This document shows, in pieces, positions 1 to 8,621 of a DNA stretch of 64,000 bases. The stretch is taken from assembly GCF_036906915.1 (NCBI RefSeq), contig NZ_JBAKHX010000010.1, positions 1 through 64,000 on the forward strand, in the 5' to 3' direction. The notes under the pieces are model-generated. The model saw nothing but the letters and a program-made list of their open reading frames with translations, made no database searches and was not told the DNA's origin. The position numbers and the translations under genes were made by a program. The stretch's first letter is position 1; the number at the start of each line of letters is the position of its first letter. The stretch comes from Phytohabitans sp036906915 (GTDB taxonomy: Bacteria > Actinomycetota > Actinomycetes > Mycobacteriales > Micromonosporaceae).

Positions 1-376
1 CCTCCCCATCACCACCACCCGAAACCCGCACCCCCGAAACGGGGTTATTCAGGAGCCTCCTAGCGCCCCGCCGGATCGGCCGGGGGCTCCGGTCCGGCCT
101 CAATCGATCCATTTGCCCCGCACGCTGGAGGCGGCGGCGCTGAATACGAGTGCCGGGTCACGCGACGACGTGTGGTGTACTGTCCTGCGTCCAGCTCACC
201 TGCTTTCAGTGACGTCCCGTGCGCGCGCCAGCCGTGCATCTGGGGGTCGAACCTGCCGCCGATCACCAAGGCGAGGATCCGGACGGGTCGTCCGTCGGGG
301 TCCCGCTCGAGGATCTGGACCACCGGGTAGCCGTCCAGCACCGCGCAGTGCCGGGCCGCACCACGTCGCGCAGCCA
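1..376. other. Window edge, no intact gene
   Basis: I see no intact gene here. The minus strand has an open stretch, roughly 60-345, that reads like a piece of a protein (residues such as LDGYPVVQILERD followed by GRPVRILALVIGG), but it has no credible start and no family I can name. The plus strand only becomes protein-like near 377, where the AraC remnant begins. Confidence 0.3.
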
Positions 377-568
377 GTGCCTGTCGCCCGCTGGCGCATG
401 CACGTCGCGGTAGCCGCACTGAAGGAGGAGGGCGCTACGGTCGGCCAGCTCGCCGATCGGCTCGGCTACCGGTCCGAGGCCGCGTTCAGCCGTGCCTTCA
501 AGCGCGTCATCGGCGTCTCGCCGGGTGCGATTAGGAGAGGTGCCGTCGATCAGGATCCCGCGCGCTGA
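377..568 (+). pseudogene. AraC-family regulator, C-terminal HTH remnant
   Basis: The last ~60 codons of this frame match the second helix-turn-helix of AraC/XylS activators: an RWRMHVA segment, then LADRLGYRSEAAFSRAFKR and a VSP motif close to the stop. That is the usual end of cupin-type AraC regulators. The ~90 residues before it in the same frame are low-complexity Arg/Gly/Pro and do not look like a sensor domain, and the first HTH is missing. I read it as a decayed gene that lost its N-terminal two thirds. DNA-binding function on its own is unlikely. Confidence 0.6.
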
Positions 569-781
569 TTGCCGTCACGGCGGGCTGAGAGTGCGAAGAG
601 CGGCCTAGCGGGCTGACGGCGTGGGAGGTCGCGAGCAGCAGGCCGTCATCCCGCGCCGCGACGGCGCTCGCAGGCGAGGTCCACATCGGACAGGTGCGGT
701 CAGCCGCTGTCGGTGTCGTCCTGCGCGAGGTGGTTCGTAGGGCCGTCGGCCATTTGACGCCGTCTGCGCGGCAGGGCCGGC

Positions 782-3574
782 TCACTCGGCGTTCTTGAGT
801 TTGATGCGTACGTGGTCGGTGTCCGGTTGGCCGAGCTGTTCGAGGATGGTCAGGGCGTTGTGCCAGGTTCGGCGGGCGGCGTCGTGGTCGCCGAGCAGGT
901 GGTGGGTGTCGCCGAGGTGGCTGAGCGTGTTGGCTTCGCCGTACCGGTGACCCAGCTCGCGGCGGATGCGCAGCGCGGTCTGGTAGCAGGTGATCGCATG
1001 GTGGTGATTGCGCAGGTGGTGGTGGATGTAGCCGAGGCTGTCCCAGTTGGCGGCCTCGGCCACCCGGTCCCCGGTCTGTTGGACCAGGGTGAGGGCGTCC
1101 TGGCAGTGGGCGAGGGCCTTGTGGTGGTCGCCGAGTTGGGCGTGGCACCAGCCGACGATGCCGACCGCGCGGGCGTGGTGGGCCTGGTGGCTGTCGGCCG
1201 GATACAGGCCGAGGGCGCGCTGGGCGTGCCAGAGGGCTGCGTGGTGGTTTCCCTGCCGTTCCAGGATGTACGACAGGCCGTGGTGCGCGCGGGCTTGGCC
1301 CGTCGGCTCGTCGAGCGCGGTGTAGAGGTCGAGCGCATGCTGCAGGTGTGCTTGGGCGTCGTCGTCGCGGCCCAGTCGGTTGTACGCGTACCCGAGTCCC
1401 CGGTGGGCGCGGGCCTGCTCCGCGCGGTTGTCCGGGCGCTGCGTCGCCTCCAGCGCGGCGCGGAGCCCGGCGGCGCGGTCGCGCCAGAGACCGCGCCACT
1501 GCTGGAAGTCGGCGAGGGTCCAGACCAGCTGCCAGGTGTGGGTGTGCAGCCCGTTGGCCTGGGCGCGCTCGATCGCGGTGAGCAGGCCGGTGTACTCGGC
1601 GCCGAGCCAGGCCAGTGCCTGTTCGCGGTCGGCCAGCGGCAGCGGCGACACGCCGGCGTCCGGTGGTGCGAGGGGGATCGGGGTACGGGAGGAGTCGATC
1701 AGCGTCGCCGCGGTGTGCGCGGTGTGCAGGTAGTGGTCGAGCATCCGGCGTAGTGCGGCGTGCCGCTGCGGCTGGGCGTCGTGGGTGTGCAGCAGTTCGG
1801 TGGCGTACACACGCATCAGGTCGTGCAGGGCGTACCGGCCGCCGCCCCGGTCGGTGACCAGCTGGGCGTCGGCGAGTTCGGTAAGTAACGGTCGGACCTG
1901 CGCCGGTGGGATGGCGGCGAGGCTGGCCGTGGCGAAGGCGGTGATACTGCGGCCGGGATGCGCACCCAGCAGCCGGAAGAGCCGGGCGGCCGGCTCACTG
2001 AGCGTGCGGTAGGACCAGGAGAAGACCGCGCGGGCGTCGGTGGCGGTGTCGGGGCTGGCGAACTCGTCGAGCCGCTCCCGCGCGGCTTGCAGCTGGTCGG
2101 CGAAATCCCGCAATGGTTGAGCTGGACGCTGAGCGGCGCGGGCGGCGGCGACGGCCAGGGCGAGGGGAAGGCGCGCGCAGCGTTCCACGATCTGCGCGGT
2201 GGCCTGCGGGTCGGCGTCGACCCGGTCGGCGCCCAGGCGCCGGGCAAGCATCTCGCGGCCTTCCTCGGCGGTAAACAGGTCCAGGACGACGAGGGTCGCG
2301 CCGTCGGCGGCGCACAGGCCGGTGAGCTGGTTGCGGCTGGTCACCATGACGGCGTTGCCGGGACCGCCGGGCAGCAGCGGCCGCACATGTTCGGCAGCGC
2401 CGGCGTTGTCGATGACGACCAGGGTCTGCCGGCCGTCCATAAGGGACCGGTACAGCGCGCTCTGGCTGTCCACATCGGAGGGCATCGCGATCGCCGGTAC
2501 GCCGAGGGCACGGAGCAGGTACGTGAGGGCCTGTTCGGGGGTGACGGGCGGCCGGTTGTCGTAGCCGCGCAGGTTGATCCAGAGCTGGCCGTCCGGAAAC
2601 AGTTCGACCATCCGCCGGGACCAGTGCAGCGCCAGCGCGGTCTTGCCGACGCCGGCCGTGCCGCTGACCACCACGATGGAGGCGAGGTCGCGTTCGCGTC
2701 CGCTGAGCAGCAGCTCGTCCAGCGCCGCGATTTCCCGCGCACGGCCGGCGAACGCGGACGCCTCCGGGGGCAGCTGCCTGGGCACGGGCAGCACCCCCGC
2801 ACCGGCCGAGCTGACCGACGTGCCGCCGAGTACGGTCGCGTAAAGCTGCCGCATCTCGTCGCCGGGATCGATACCCAGCGCGTCGGCGATGTGCCGCCGC
2901 GCAGCCTGGTATGCGGCCAGCGCGTCCGCGCGGCGGCCGCTGCGGTGCAGGGCGGTCATGAGCTGCACCCAGAACCGCTCCCGTGACGGATGCTGTGAGG
3001 TGGCGTCGACGAGCTCATCGACCAGCTCGGCGTGACGGCCGAGTCGCAGCTCCAGGCCGATGCGCCGCTCCCACACCTGGAGCCGCTTCTCCAGCAGCCG
3101 GGGTACGGTCTGGCGGTGGAGCAGGTCGGACGGGACATCGGCCAACGGCTCGCCGCGCCACTGTGCCAGCGCCTCGCCGAGTGCGGCCGCCTCCATGCCG
3201 GCATCCTCGCGCTCGGCCGCCCGGTCGGCCTGCTCCAGCCAGTACCGGAAGCGACCCAGGTCGAGACGCTCAGCCGGTACATCGATCAGATATCCACCCG
3301 GGCGGGTCACGATCTCCGTCGCGCCCAGCATCGCGCGGAGCCGGGTCACGATCAGTTGTACGGCTCGACGAGGGACCTCGGGCTGGTGCGAGCCCCATAC
3401 CGCCACTGCGAGCTCCTGCGTCGGCACGGGGTTACCAGCCTGCAGCAGCAGGGTCGCCAACAGCGCACGGTGTTTCGGGGACACCAGCGGAACGAGCCGC
3501 CCTCGCAGGCGTACCTCGAGCGGACCCAGCACACCATACGCAAGATCACTATGCTCCGACGGCACAGCTAGCAC
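782..3574 (-). CDS. AfsR-like SARP regulator with NB-ARC and TPR domains
   Basis: A 930-residue transcriptional regulator of the AfsR/SARP family. Residues ~10-100 form the OmpR-type winged helix (GPLEVRLRGR, then LLATLLLQAGNPV). Residues ~100-250 are the bacterial transcriptional activator domain. An NB-ARC/STAND ATPase follows, with a P-loop (GTAGVGKTALALHW) near residue 305 and a VVIDNAG Walker B. About 300 residues of tetratricopeptide repeats end the protein (for example GLGYAYNRLGRDDDAQAH). Large SARPs of this kind switch on secondary metabolism after the STAND module senses a signal. The start is a GTG with AGGA six bases upstream. Its target is not evident; the adjacent drug exporter and the exporter/methyltransferase block at 14-19 kb are possibilities, by inference only. 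Confidence 0.9.
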   Translation of the reverse strand: MLAVPSEHSDLAYGVLGPLEVRLRGRLVPLVSPKHRALLATLLLQAGNPVPTQELAVAVWGSHQPEVPRRAVQLIVTRLRAMLGATEIVTRPGGYLIDVPAERLDLGRFRYWLEQADRAAEREDAGMEAAALGEALAQWRGEPLADVPSDLLHRQTVPRLLEKRLQVWERRIGLELRLGRHAELVDELVDATSQHPSRERFWVQLMTALHRSGRRADALAAYQAARRHIADALGIDPGDEMRQLYATVLGGTSVSSAGAGVLPVPRQLPPEASAFAGRAREIAALDELLLSGRERDLASIVVVSGTAGVGKTALALHWSRRMVELFPDGQLWINLRGYDNRPPVTPEQALTYLLRALGVPAIAMPSDVDSQSALYRSLMDGRQTLVVIDNAGAAEHVRPLLPGGPGNAVMVTSRNQLTGLCAADGATLVVLDLFTAEEGREMLARRLGADRVDADPQATAQIVERCARLPLALAVAAARAAQRPAQPLRDFADQLQAARERLDEFASPDTATDARAVFSWSYRTLSEPAARLFRLLGAHPGRSITAFATASLAAIPPAQVRPLLTELADAQLVTDRGGGRYALHDLMRVYATELLHTHDAQPQRHAALRRMLDHYLHTAHTAATLIDSSRTPIPLAPPDAGVSPLPLADREQALAWLGAEYTGLLTAIERAQANGLHTHTWQLVWTLADFQQWRGLWRDRAAGLRAALEATQRPDNRAEQARAHRGLGYAYNRLGRDDDAQAHLQHALDLYTALDEPTGQARAHHGLSYILERQGNHHAALWHAQRALGLYPADSHQAHHARAVGIVGWCHAQLGDHHKALAHCQDALTLVQQTGDRVAEAANWDSLGYIHHHLRNHHHAITCYQTALRIRRELGHRYGEANTLSHLGDTHHLLGDHDAARRTWHNALTILEQLGQPDTDHVRIKLKNAE

Positions 3575-3628
3575 AGCAAGTCCTATCCTTCCCAGCTAAG
3601 AAGGCCTCGCCACTGTTGATCCACAGCG

Positions 3629-3649
3629 TGGCCCCTTGATGAGGGGCCA
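3629..3649 (-). terminator. Hairpin after the MFS exporter gene
   Basis: TGGCCCCT and AGGGGCCA form an 8-bp perfect stem with a 5-nt loop, starting 4 nt past the exporter stop codon. There is no U-run on the minus strand, as is common for actinomycete terminators. Confidence 0.5.
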
Positions 3650-3652
3650 AAA

Positions 3653-5236
3653 CTAGGCCGTTTGCTGTTCGCTGGGAGTAGTCCCTTCGATCCGGTTGGG
3701 TTTGCGCAGGGCGGAGACCGTCAACGCGGCCGCCGCGAGAATCGTGACGCCGCACAGAATGAAGCCCAGAACCACCGAGTCGGTGAACGCGTCGCGAGCG
3801 CTCAGCGAAAGCCGGCCGCCGATGCTGTCCTGACGCGCTTCGGCCACCATCAGGGCACCCCCGAGGGTGTCGAGCGCGGCATCTACGTGATGCTGCGCCA
3901 ATCCTTGCGGTAGGTCACGGCTCAACGTGCCGCGGTAGAGCGCCGTGGCGGCGCTGCCGATGAGCGCGATGCCGAGTGCGCCGCCGAGTTCGGCTCCCGT
4001 TTCACTGAGCCCGGATGCCGTACCGGCCCGCGATGGCGGAACGGTGCCGATGATGAGATCGGTGGCAAGAGCGGTTGCCGGCGCCAAGCCCAATGAAAAG
4101 AGGGTTGAACCGAGCACGATGATGGCCAGCCCCATTTCGATCTGGGTCAGGGCGAAGAATCCGAGCGCCGCCAGCGACAGGCCACCCGCGACCAGGACGG
4201 CCGGTCCGGTCCGGGCGGCGATCGCGGGCGTCACGAGAGATCCGACGATGAAGGCGCCGCCCCAGGGGAGCGTCCACAGCCCTGCTTCCAGCGCACTCAT
4301 CCCGAGCACCAGCTGGAGATACTGGGTGATGAACAGAAAAGCCACGAAGTTGACGAAGAAGATCATCGTGTAGACCACAAGCATCGGGCCGAAGGCGCTC
4401 GATCGAAACAGGGAGAGATCTACGAACGGGTTTTCGATCTTCTGTTGGCGGCGTAGGAAGACCGCGGCGACCGCGAGGCCGCCCACGATGGCCACGATTG
4501 CCGCAATCCCCGGATCGCCGGCGGCGATCTGCTTGACGCCGTACACCACCGCCAGGATGGCGACCAGGGACAGGGCGGCACTGGTGATATCCAGGCGGCC
4601 TGGGTCGGGATCACGATATTCGGGGAGCAGCCAGGGTCCCAGTACCAGGAGCAACATCATCACCGGTACGGCGATCAAGAAGACGGATCCCCACCAGAAA
4701 TGCACAAGCAGTGCGCCGCCCACAAGCGGTCCGATCGCGGCTCCGGCCGAAAAGCTGGCAACCCAGATACCTATGGCCACGGTACGTTGCTTCGAATCGG
4801 TGAACATGTTGCGGATCAGCGACAGGGTGGACGGCGCCAACGTTGCGGCGGCCAAACCCAGCAAGGCACGGGCGGCGATCAGCGATTCGGCCGTCGGCGC
4901 CATGGCGGTCAGTATGGAGGCCAGCCCAAACAAGGCGGCGCCGATCAACAACAGCTTTCGTCGCCCTATGCGATCACCCAGTACACCCATCGCGACGAGC
5001 GCGCCGGCCAGCAGGAACCCATAGATGTCAATTATCCAGAGAAGCTGCGCGCCGGTCGGCTGCAGATCAGCCACGAGACTCGGCGCCGCCAAATGCAGAA
5101 CGGTGAAGTCCATCGAATACAACAGGCAGGGCAATGCGATAACCGCCAGCCCGAACCACTCTCTGCGCCCGGCCCGGCCCGATGAGTTGCCCCTACGTTC
5201 GGTTCGCTCTTGTGTCACGCCATCCGTCCCTAACAT
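3653..5236 (-). CDS. DHA2-family MFS drug exporter
   Basis: A 527-residue proton-driven efflux pump of the 14-helix DHA2 branch of the major facilitator superfamily (QacA/LfrA/SmvA type). It has the conserved first-helix segment MDFTVLHLAAPSL, motif A after helix 2 (GDRIGRRKLLLIG) and about fourteen hydrophobic spans. The usual role is export of cationic drugs or antibiotics from the inner membrane. The ATG at 5236 overlaps the stop of a 61-codon upstream ORF in an ATGTTAG arrangement. A GTG six codons later (5218), preceded by AGGGACGG, is an equally good start. A hairpin follows the stop. Confidence 0.88.
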   Translation of the reverse strand: MLGTDGVTQERTERRGNSSGRAGRREWFGLAVIALPCLLYSMDFTVLHLAAPSLVADLQPTGAQLLWIIDIYGFLLAGALVAMGVLGDRIGRRKLLLIGAALFGLASILTAMAPTAESLIAARALLGLAAATLAPSTLSLIRNMFTDSKQRTVAIGIWVASFSAGAAIGPLVGGALLVHFWWGSVFLIAVPVMMLLLVLGPWLLPEYRDPDPGRLDITSAALSLVAILAVVYGVKQIAAGDPGIAAIVAIVGGLAVAAVFLRRQQKIENPFVDLSLFRSSAFGPMLVVYTMIFFVNFVAFLFITQYLQLVLGMSALEAGLWTLPWGGAFIVGSLVTPAIAARTGPAVLVAGGLSLAALGFFALTQIEMGLAIIVLGSTLFSLGLAPATALATDLIIGTVPPSRAGTASGLSETGAELGGALGIALIGSAATALYRGTLSRDLPQGLAQHHVDAALDTLGGALMVAEARQDSIGGRLSLSARDAFTDSVVLGFILCGVTILAAAALTVSALRKPNRIEGTTPSEQQTA

Positions 5237-5415
5237 GCGCTATTGCGGGCTTCTGGTCGTGACGCAGGGCCCGGCCGCGTGCCGGATGGTGTGGTGATCT
5301 CGTCAGGCATCCCCGGCCGGCGGTGGTCCTCGGCGTTCGCGACCTGGAAAATCTCCTCGGTCGGGTAATTTGGTAGCAGGGGCAACCCCTTGTCATCGCT
5401 CCGTCCGTCGGTCAT
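5230..5415 (-). CDS. Small hypothetical ORF overlapping the exporter start
   Basis: A 61-codon frame beginning MTDGRSDDKGLPLLPNYPTE and ending in a single cysteine (NSAC). It is rich in Pro, Asp, Glu and Arg, with no membrane segment. Its stop overlaps the exporter's first codon, which would permit translational coupling. No strong ribosome-binding site precedes the ATG. I recognise no family. It could be a small regulator, a peptide precursor or chance coding. Confidence 0.3.
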   Translation of the reverse strand: MTDGRSDDKGLPLLPNYPTEEIFQVANAEDHRRPGMPDEITTPSGTRPGPASRPEARNSAC

Positions 5416-5622
5416 GTCGTCACAGTGGCGGTAACGCGAGACTAATGTCAGCGTGCTTCGAATCGGCTTCATGCGCTCGCGATCGCCAAGCCGGAGAGGG
5501 CCGGCCCAGATGCCGATGCCCATGTTGAGCGGCAGCGTGGCCACGGGCGGCGAGCCTCTGGGGTGGCATCCTCCGCCGGCTCGTGGTGTGCGCTGGGCCG
5601 GCCATCGGGCCGTATCGGATGG

Positions 5623-6279
5623 CTATCCGGGCGGATGCGGGGTCGTGCGGACCCACCACTCGGCAACGAGGACGTGTGTGGCGAAGGAGACCCAGAAGGC
5701 CGGAGCGAACGATTCCTTCAACTCGAGCACTCCGAGTTCTGTGAGCAGGATGATCCAGATGCGGATCGTGCCGACCCCGATGCCGACGGCGAACGCCCTG
5801 ATCATCCAACGCCGGTGCCGGACGATGTCGTCGCGGCGTACCGCACGGAACGCCACCACCAGGCAGCCTACGAACCAGCCGCCAAAGACGACGGACGCCG
5901 CGGCCTCGCCGGCGCCGCCGTACGAGTACAGGACCCCGAAGACAATCGCGAACACACCGCTGAGTAGGCCGGCCGTGAGCAAGATGCGGCCGAGCCGCCG
6001 GTGCAGGGTGTAGTGCCGGCAACGGATCCCATACGCCAGTTGCAGCGGAGCGCCGAGCAGGTACAGCACGCCGGGCGCGATGTGCAGATACGCCAACCAC
6101 GGATGCTCGACGTACGCGCGGTCGGCGTCCTCCACCGGTCGCGGCCCATCGGCGAGATGAGGAACGTCTTTCCACACGCGCATCGCGACATAGAGCAAGA
6201 TGAAAACGACCAACCCGGCCACGGCCGCCTGCACCAACCGCAGCCGCGTGCGGCTCTGGGCCACCGCACGTTCACTCAT
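5623..6279 (-). CDS. DUF2306-type membrane protein
   Basis: A 218-residue integral membrane protein with about six hydrophobic spans. Features typical of DUF2306 are the HIAPGVLYLLGAPLQL helix, the RRLGRILL segment and RHRRWMIRAFA before a late helix. The ATG at 6279 follows GGGGGTG; an upstream in-frame start would add 15 unlikely residues. The family has no established biochemical role. It stands alone, with no coupled neighbour. Confidence 0.7.
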   Translation of the reverse strand: MSERAVAQSRTRLRLVQAAVAGLVVFILLYVAMRVWKDVPHLADGPRPVEDADRAYVEHPWLAYLHIAPGVLYLLGAPLQLAYGIRCRHYTLHRRLGRILLTAGLLSGVFAIVFGVLYSYGGAGEAAASVVFGGWFVGCLVVAFRAVRRDDIVRHRRWMIRAFAVGIGVGTIRIWIILLTELGVLELKESFAPAFWVSFATHVLVAEWWVRTTPHPPG

Positions 6280-6515
6280 CGCACCCCCATGATCCAGCGC
6301 CGTTCGTCCATTCGTACCAGTCACTGCATCGGCCAGATATGATCAGGACACCTGAGTTCCTGCTCGACCGTCCATCGTTCCTGGACCACAGGAGAAAGAG
6401 AGCCGATGGTCTGCGCCATGGCGAGTTCGGACACGTGGGCACCGACCGTGGATGACTTGCGTCGGCAATGTCCCCAGCCGAGCCGAGGTCGGAGGTCGGA
6501 GCCACCCTCGAGCCC

Positions 6516-8102
6516 TCAGGCGATCGCGTAGCCGAGTGTGCCCTCCGTTCGGTGTCCCTCGCAGGCGGCGTCGGTGGAGACGAAGTGGTCGCCGTTCGCG
6601 GGTATCTGGCAGCGGTAGAGCCGCACGGTGCCGGCCACCGGCTGGCTGTGCGCGTACCCGACCGGGCCGAGCGGGAACTGCCCTTCGCAGCCGGGGTCGA
6701 GGCTGAGCATGCTGTGCGCGCCGACCCGGCACTCGAACAGCGGCATCGTGCCCGGTCGCTCGTCGCGCCACAGCCGCCACGAGCGCTCCGCTGTGAACCC
6801 GGGCGGAAGCAGCCGCGACGACGCCCAGTGGCCCCGGGTCGGGTGGTAACCGCGGACCAGCCGGGTGTACGGCAGCGTCTCGAACCCGCAGGACAGTCGC
6901 GGGGGCGTCAGGTCGGCGCGGTTGGCCAGCGCCCAGGTGGCCCACGCGGGCTTGGCGGCGCCGGTCGCGTCCCGCAGCCCCAACGCGAGGCCGCCGGCGA
7001 CCTCGTCCGGGTGGTCGCGCATGCGGTGGTACACGTAGTTGCCGATCCCCGGTGTGCCGAGCACGTTGCGGAACGAGTCACAGACCGCCGCCGCCTGCCG
7101 CTGCGGTGTGGACGGCGCGGCGGAGCTGAGGCCGCTCTCGGTCAGCTGGATGTCCCACGCCGCCGGCCGGTCGCGGAAGGTGGCCCGTAGCCAGCCGGCG
7201 AGGACCCCGATGTTGCCGTACGTGACGTACGGGTAGTCGTCCGGTCCGGAGGCGGGGTCGCGCAGGTTCTTCGGGTACGGGTGGAACGCGACCCGCCACG
7301 CCCGCGCACCGGCGCGTGTGGACAGTCCACGCAGGACGGTCTCGCCGGCGAGCGTGGCGTCGGCGGCGGCCGGGCGGTGCAACGCGGCACCGAACTGGTG
7401 GTCCAGCGAGATGAGCACCTTGGCGGTCGGCTGCTCGGCCGACACCCGGTCGTACGCCGCGTTGTAGTTGGCGGCGATCTCGTCCAGCCACCGGTTGGCG
7501 TCGCACGGCGTACCCTGGCCGCATCCGATGTCGAACCAGGCGTTGGTGTTGACCTCGTTCATCACCACGAAGTCGGCGACCCTGCCGTGGCCGCGCTGGC
7601 CGTTGTAGCGGCTGGCGAGCATGCCGGCGAAGCGACCGTAGTCGGCCGGGTCGGACGGCGTGCAGAAAATCTCGAACCCCGGTGCGACCGGCGAGCAGGG
7701 CTTGCCCGCCCGCGCCCAGGCCGGCACGCCGTACGCCACGCCCGTCACGACGAGGCCGCGCGCGGTCCAGTCGGCGATGTCCGCGTCGATGGCGGCTGGC
7801 ACCTGGAAGCAGTGCCCATCGTAGGTTTCCTCACCGGCTGCGCAGGGTGCGAGCTTGCGGGTTGGCTGCCACTGCGCCCAGACCAGGTTCATGGCCACGC
7901 CGCCGGTGTTGTTGCCGGCGATCTCCGCCTTGTCCGCCCAGCCGTCCGGCTGGATCGCCTTGATCCGATAGCCGCCACGCTCAGGGTACGGCAGCGCCGC
8001 GTCCGCCGCGGCGACCGGCGCCGATCCGACGACCACAGTGGACAGCACCGCGAGCGCGGCGGCCATCACCCGACGTCTGCCCTCGCTCACAGGTTCACTC
8101 AC
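6516..8102 (-). CDS. Secreted glycoside-hydrolase-like protein (DUF5722 type)
   Basis: A protein of about 528 residues with an N-terminal signal peptide (hydrophobic stretch ending APVAAA). Its core resembles the TIM-barrel-like DUF5722 family: a VVMNEVNTNAWF strand with an Asn-Glu pair, as in clan GH-A hydrolases, a later QLTESGLSS strand carrying a second possible catalytic Glu, and HPYPKNL. The last ~110 residues look like a separate cysteine-containing binding module with two half-repeats ending GPVGYAHS and GTLGYAIA. It is probably an extracellular polysaccharide hydrolase of unknown substrate. I chose the GTG at 8102 because it leaves a normal signal peptide; ATG 8162 is an alternative. 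The next gene upstream is also secreted. Confidence 0.6.
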   Translation of the reverse strand: MSEPVSEGRRRVMAAALAVLSTVVVGSAPVAAADAALPYPERGGYRIKAIQPDGWADKAEIAGNNTGGVAMNLVWAQWQPTRKLAPCAAGEETYDGHCFQVPAAIDADIADWTARGLVVTGVAYGVPAWARAGKPCSPVAPGFEIFCTPSDPADYGRFAGMLASRYNGQRGHGRVADFVVMNEVNTNAWFDIGCGQGTPCDANRWLDEIAANYNAAYDRVSAEQPTAKVLISLDHQFGAALHRPAAADATLAGETVLRGLSTRAGARAWRVAFHPYPKNLRDPASGPDDYPYVTYGNIGVLAGWLRATFRDRPAAWDIQLTESGLSSAAPSTPQRQAAAVCDSFRNVLGTPGIGNYVYHRMRDHPDEVAGGLALGLRDATGAAKPAWATWALANRADLTPPRLSCGFETLPYTRLVRGYHPTRGHWASSRLLPPGFTAERSWRLWRDERPGTMPLFECRVGAHSMLSLDPGCEGQFPLGPVGYAHSQPVAGTVRLYRCQIPANGDHFVSTDAACEGHRTEGTLGYAIA

Positions 8103-8189
8103 AGGTAGCCTGCCGGGCCCCAGAGCCAGCCGAGTTGTGGACCGAGCAAGGACAACACGCATCGGAATCCCATCCACCTGCGGCGCCAC

Positions 8190-8576
8190 TGACCGCGCCG
8201 ATACTGGAACCCAACCAGACCTCCGGCTTCACACCGGTTTCAGCGCGCGACACCTACCCCAACAGACCTCGGGTAGAGCAAGACTCCGCCGACCGCCGCC
8301 GACCGTTGACCGGAACGAATCCATGCTCTAGCGGTTCCCTGAGCCGGGCTGCGAGTTGACCGACCGCATCGCAACGGTCGCACCGGCGGTCCTCAACGCC
8401 GAGCCGTCCACGCCGTTGCGCCCGCTGCCGGCGCCGTGCATCGGCCAGCGCAGCGACGAGATCACCCGGGTCCGCGTCGGCGTCCGCTGGCAGCACGACG
8501 GAGCCCCAGATCGCCGGCGACGACGCCGACGTCCTGTCCCGCGACGCGTGTATCTGCTCATTCCGAAGCTCGCCCT
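8190..8576. other. Intergenic stretch without a recognisable gene
   Basis: No supported gene lies between the two secreted-protein genes. The segment holds the terminator of the upstream gene at its right end and presumably the promoter of the DUF5722 gene at its left end. Short open frames here show no protein-like features. Confidence 0.4.
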
Positions 8577-8613
8577 GACTACCCGGGCGGCACGGCTGGC
8601 CGCCCGGGTAGTC
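8577..8613 (-). terminator. Strong hairpin after the ADP-ribosyltransferase gene
   Basis: GACTACCCGGGCGGC pairs perfectly with GCCGCCCGGGTAGTC (15 bp) around a 7-nt loop, nine bases past the stop codon of the 1052-residue protein. It is the best isolated terminator candidate in the left part of the window. Confidence 0.8.
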
Positions 8614-8621
8614 AATGTCAA

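Noticed and set aside
60..345. Minus-strand protein-like fragment at the left edge
   Set aside because: A short stretch looks protein-like, but there is no start, no family and no clear boundary, so I did not call it a gene.
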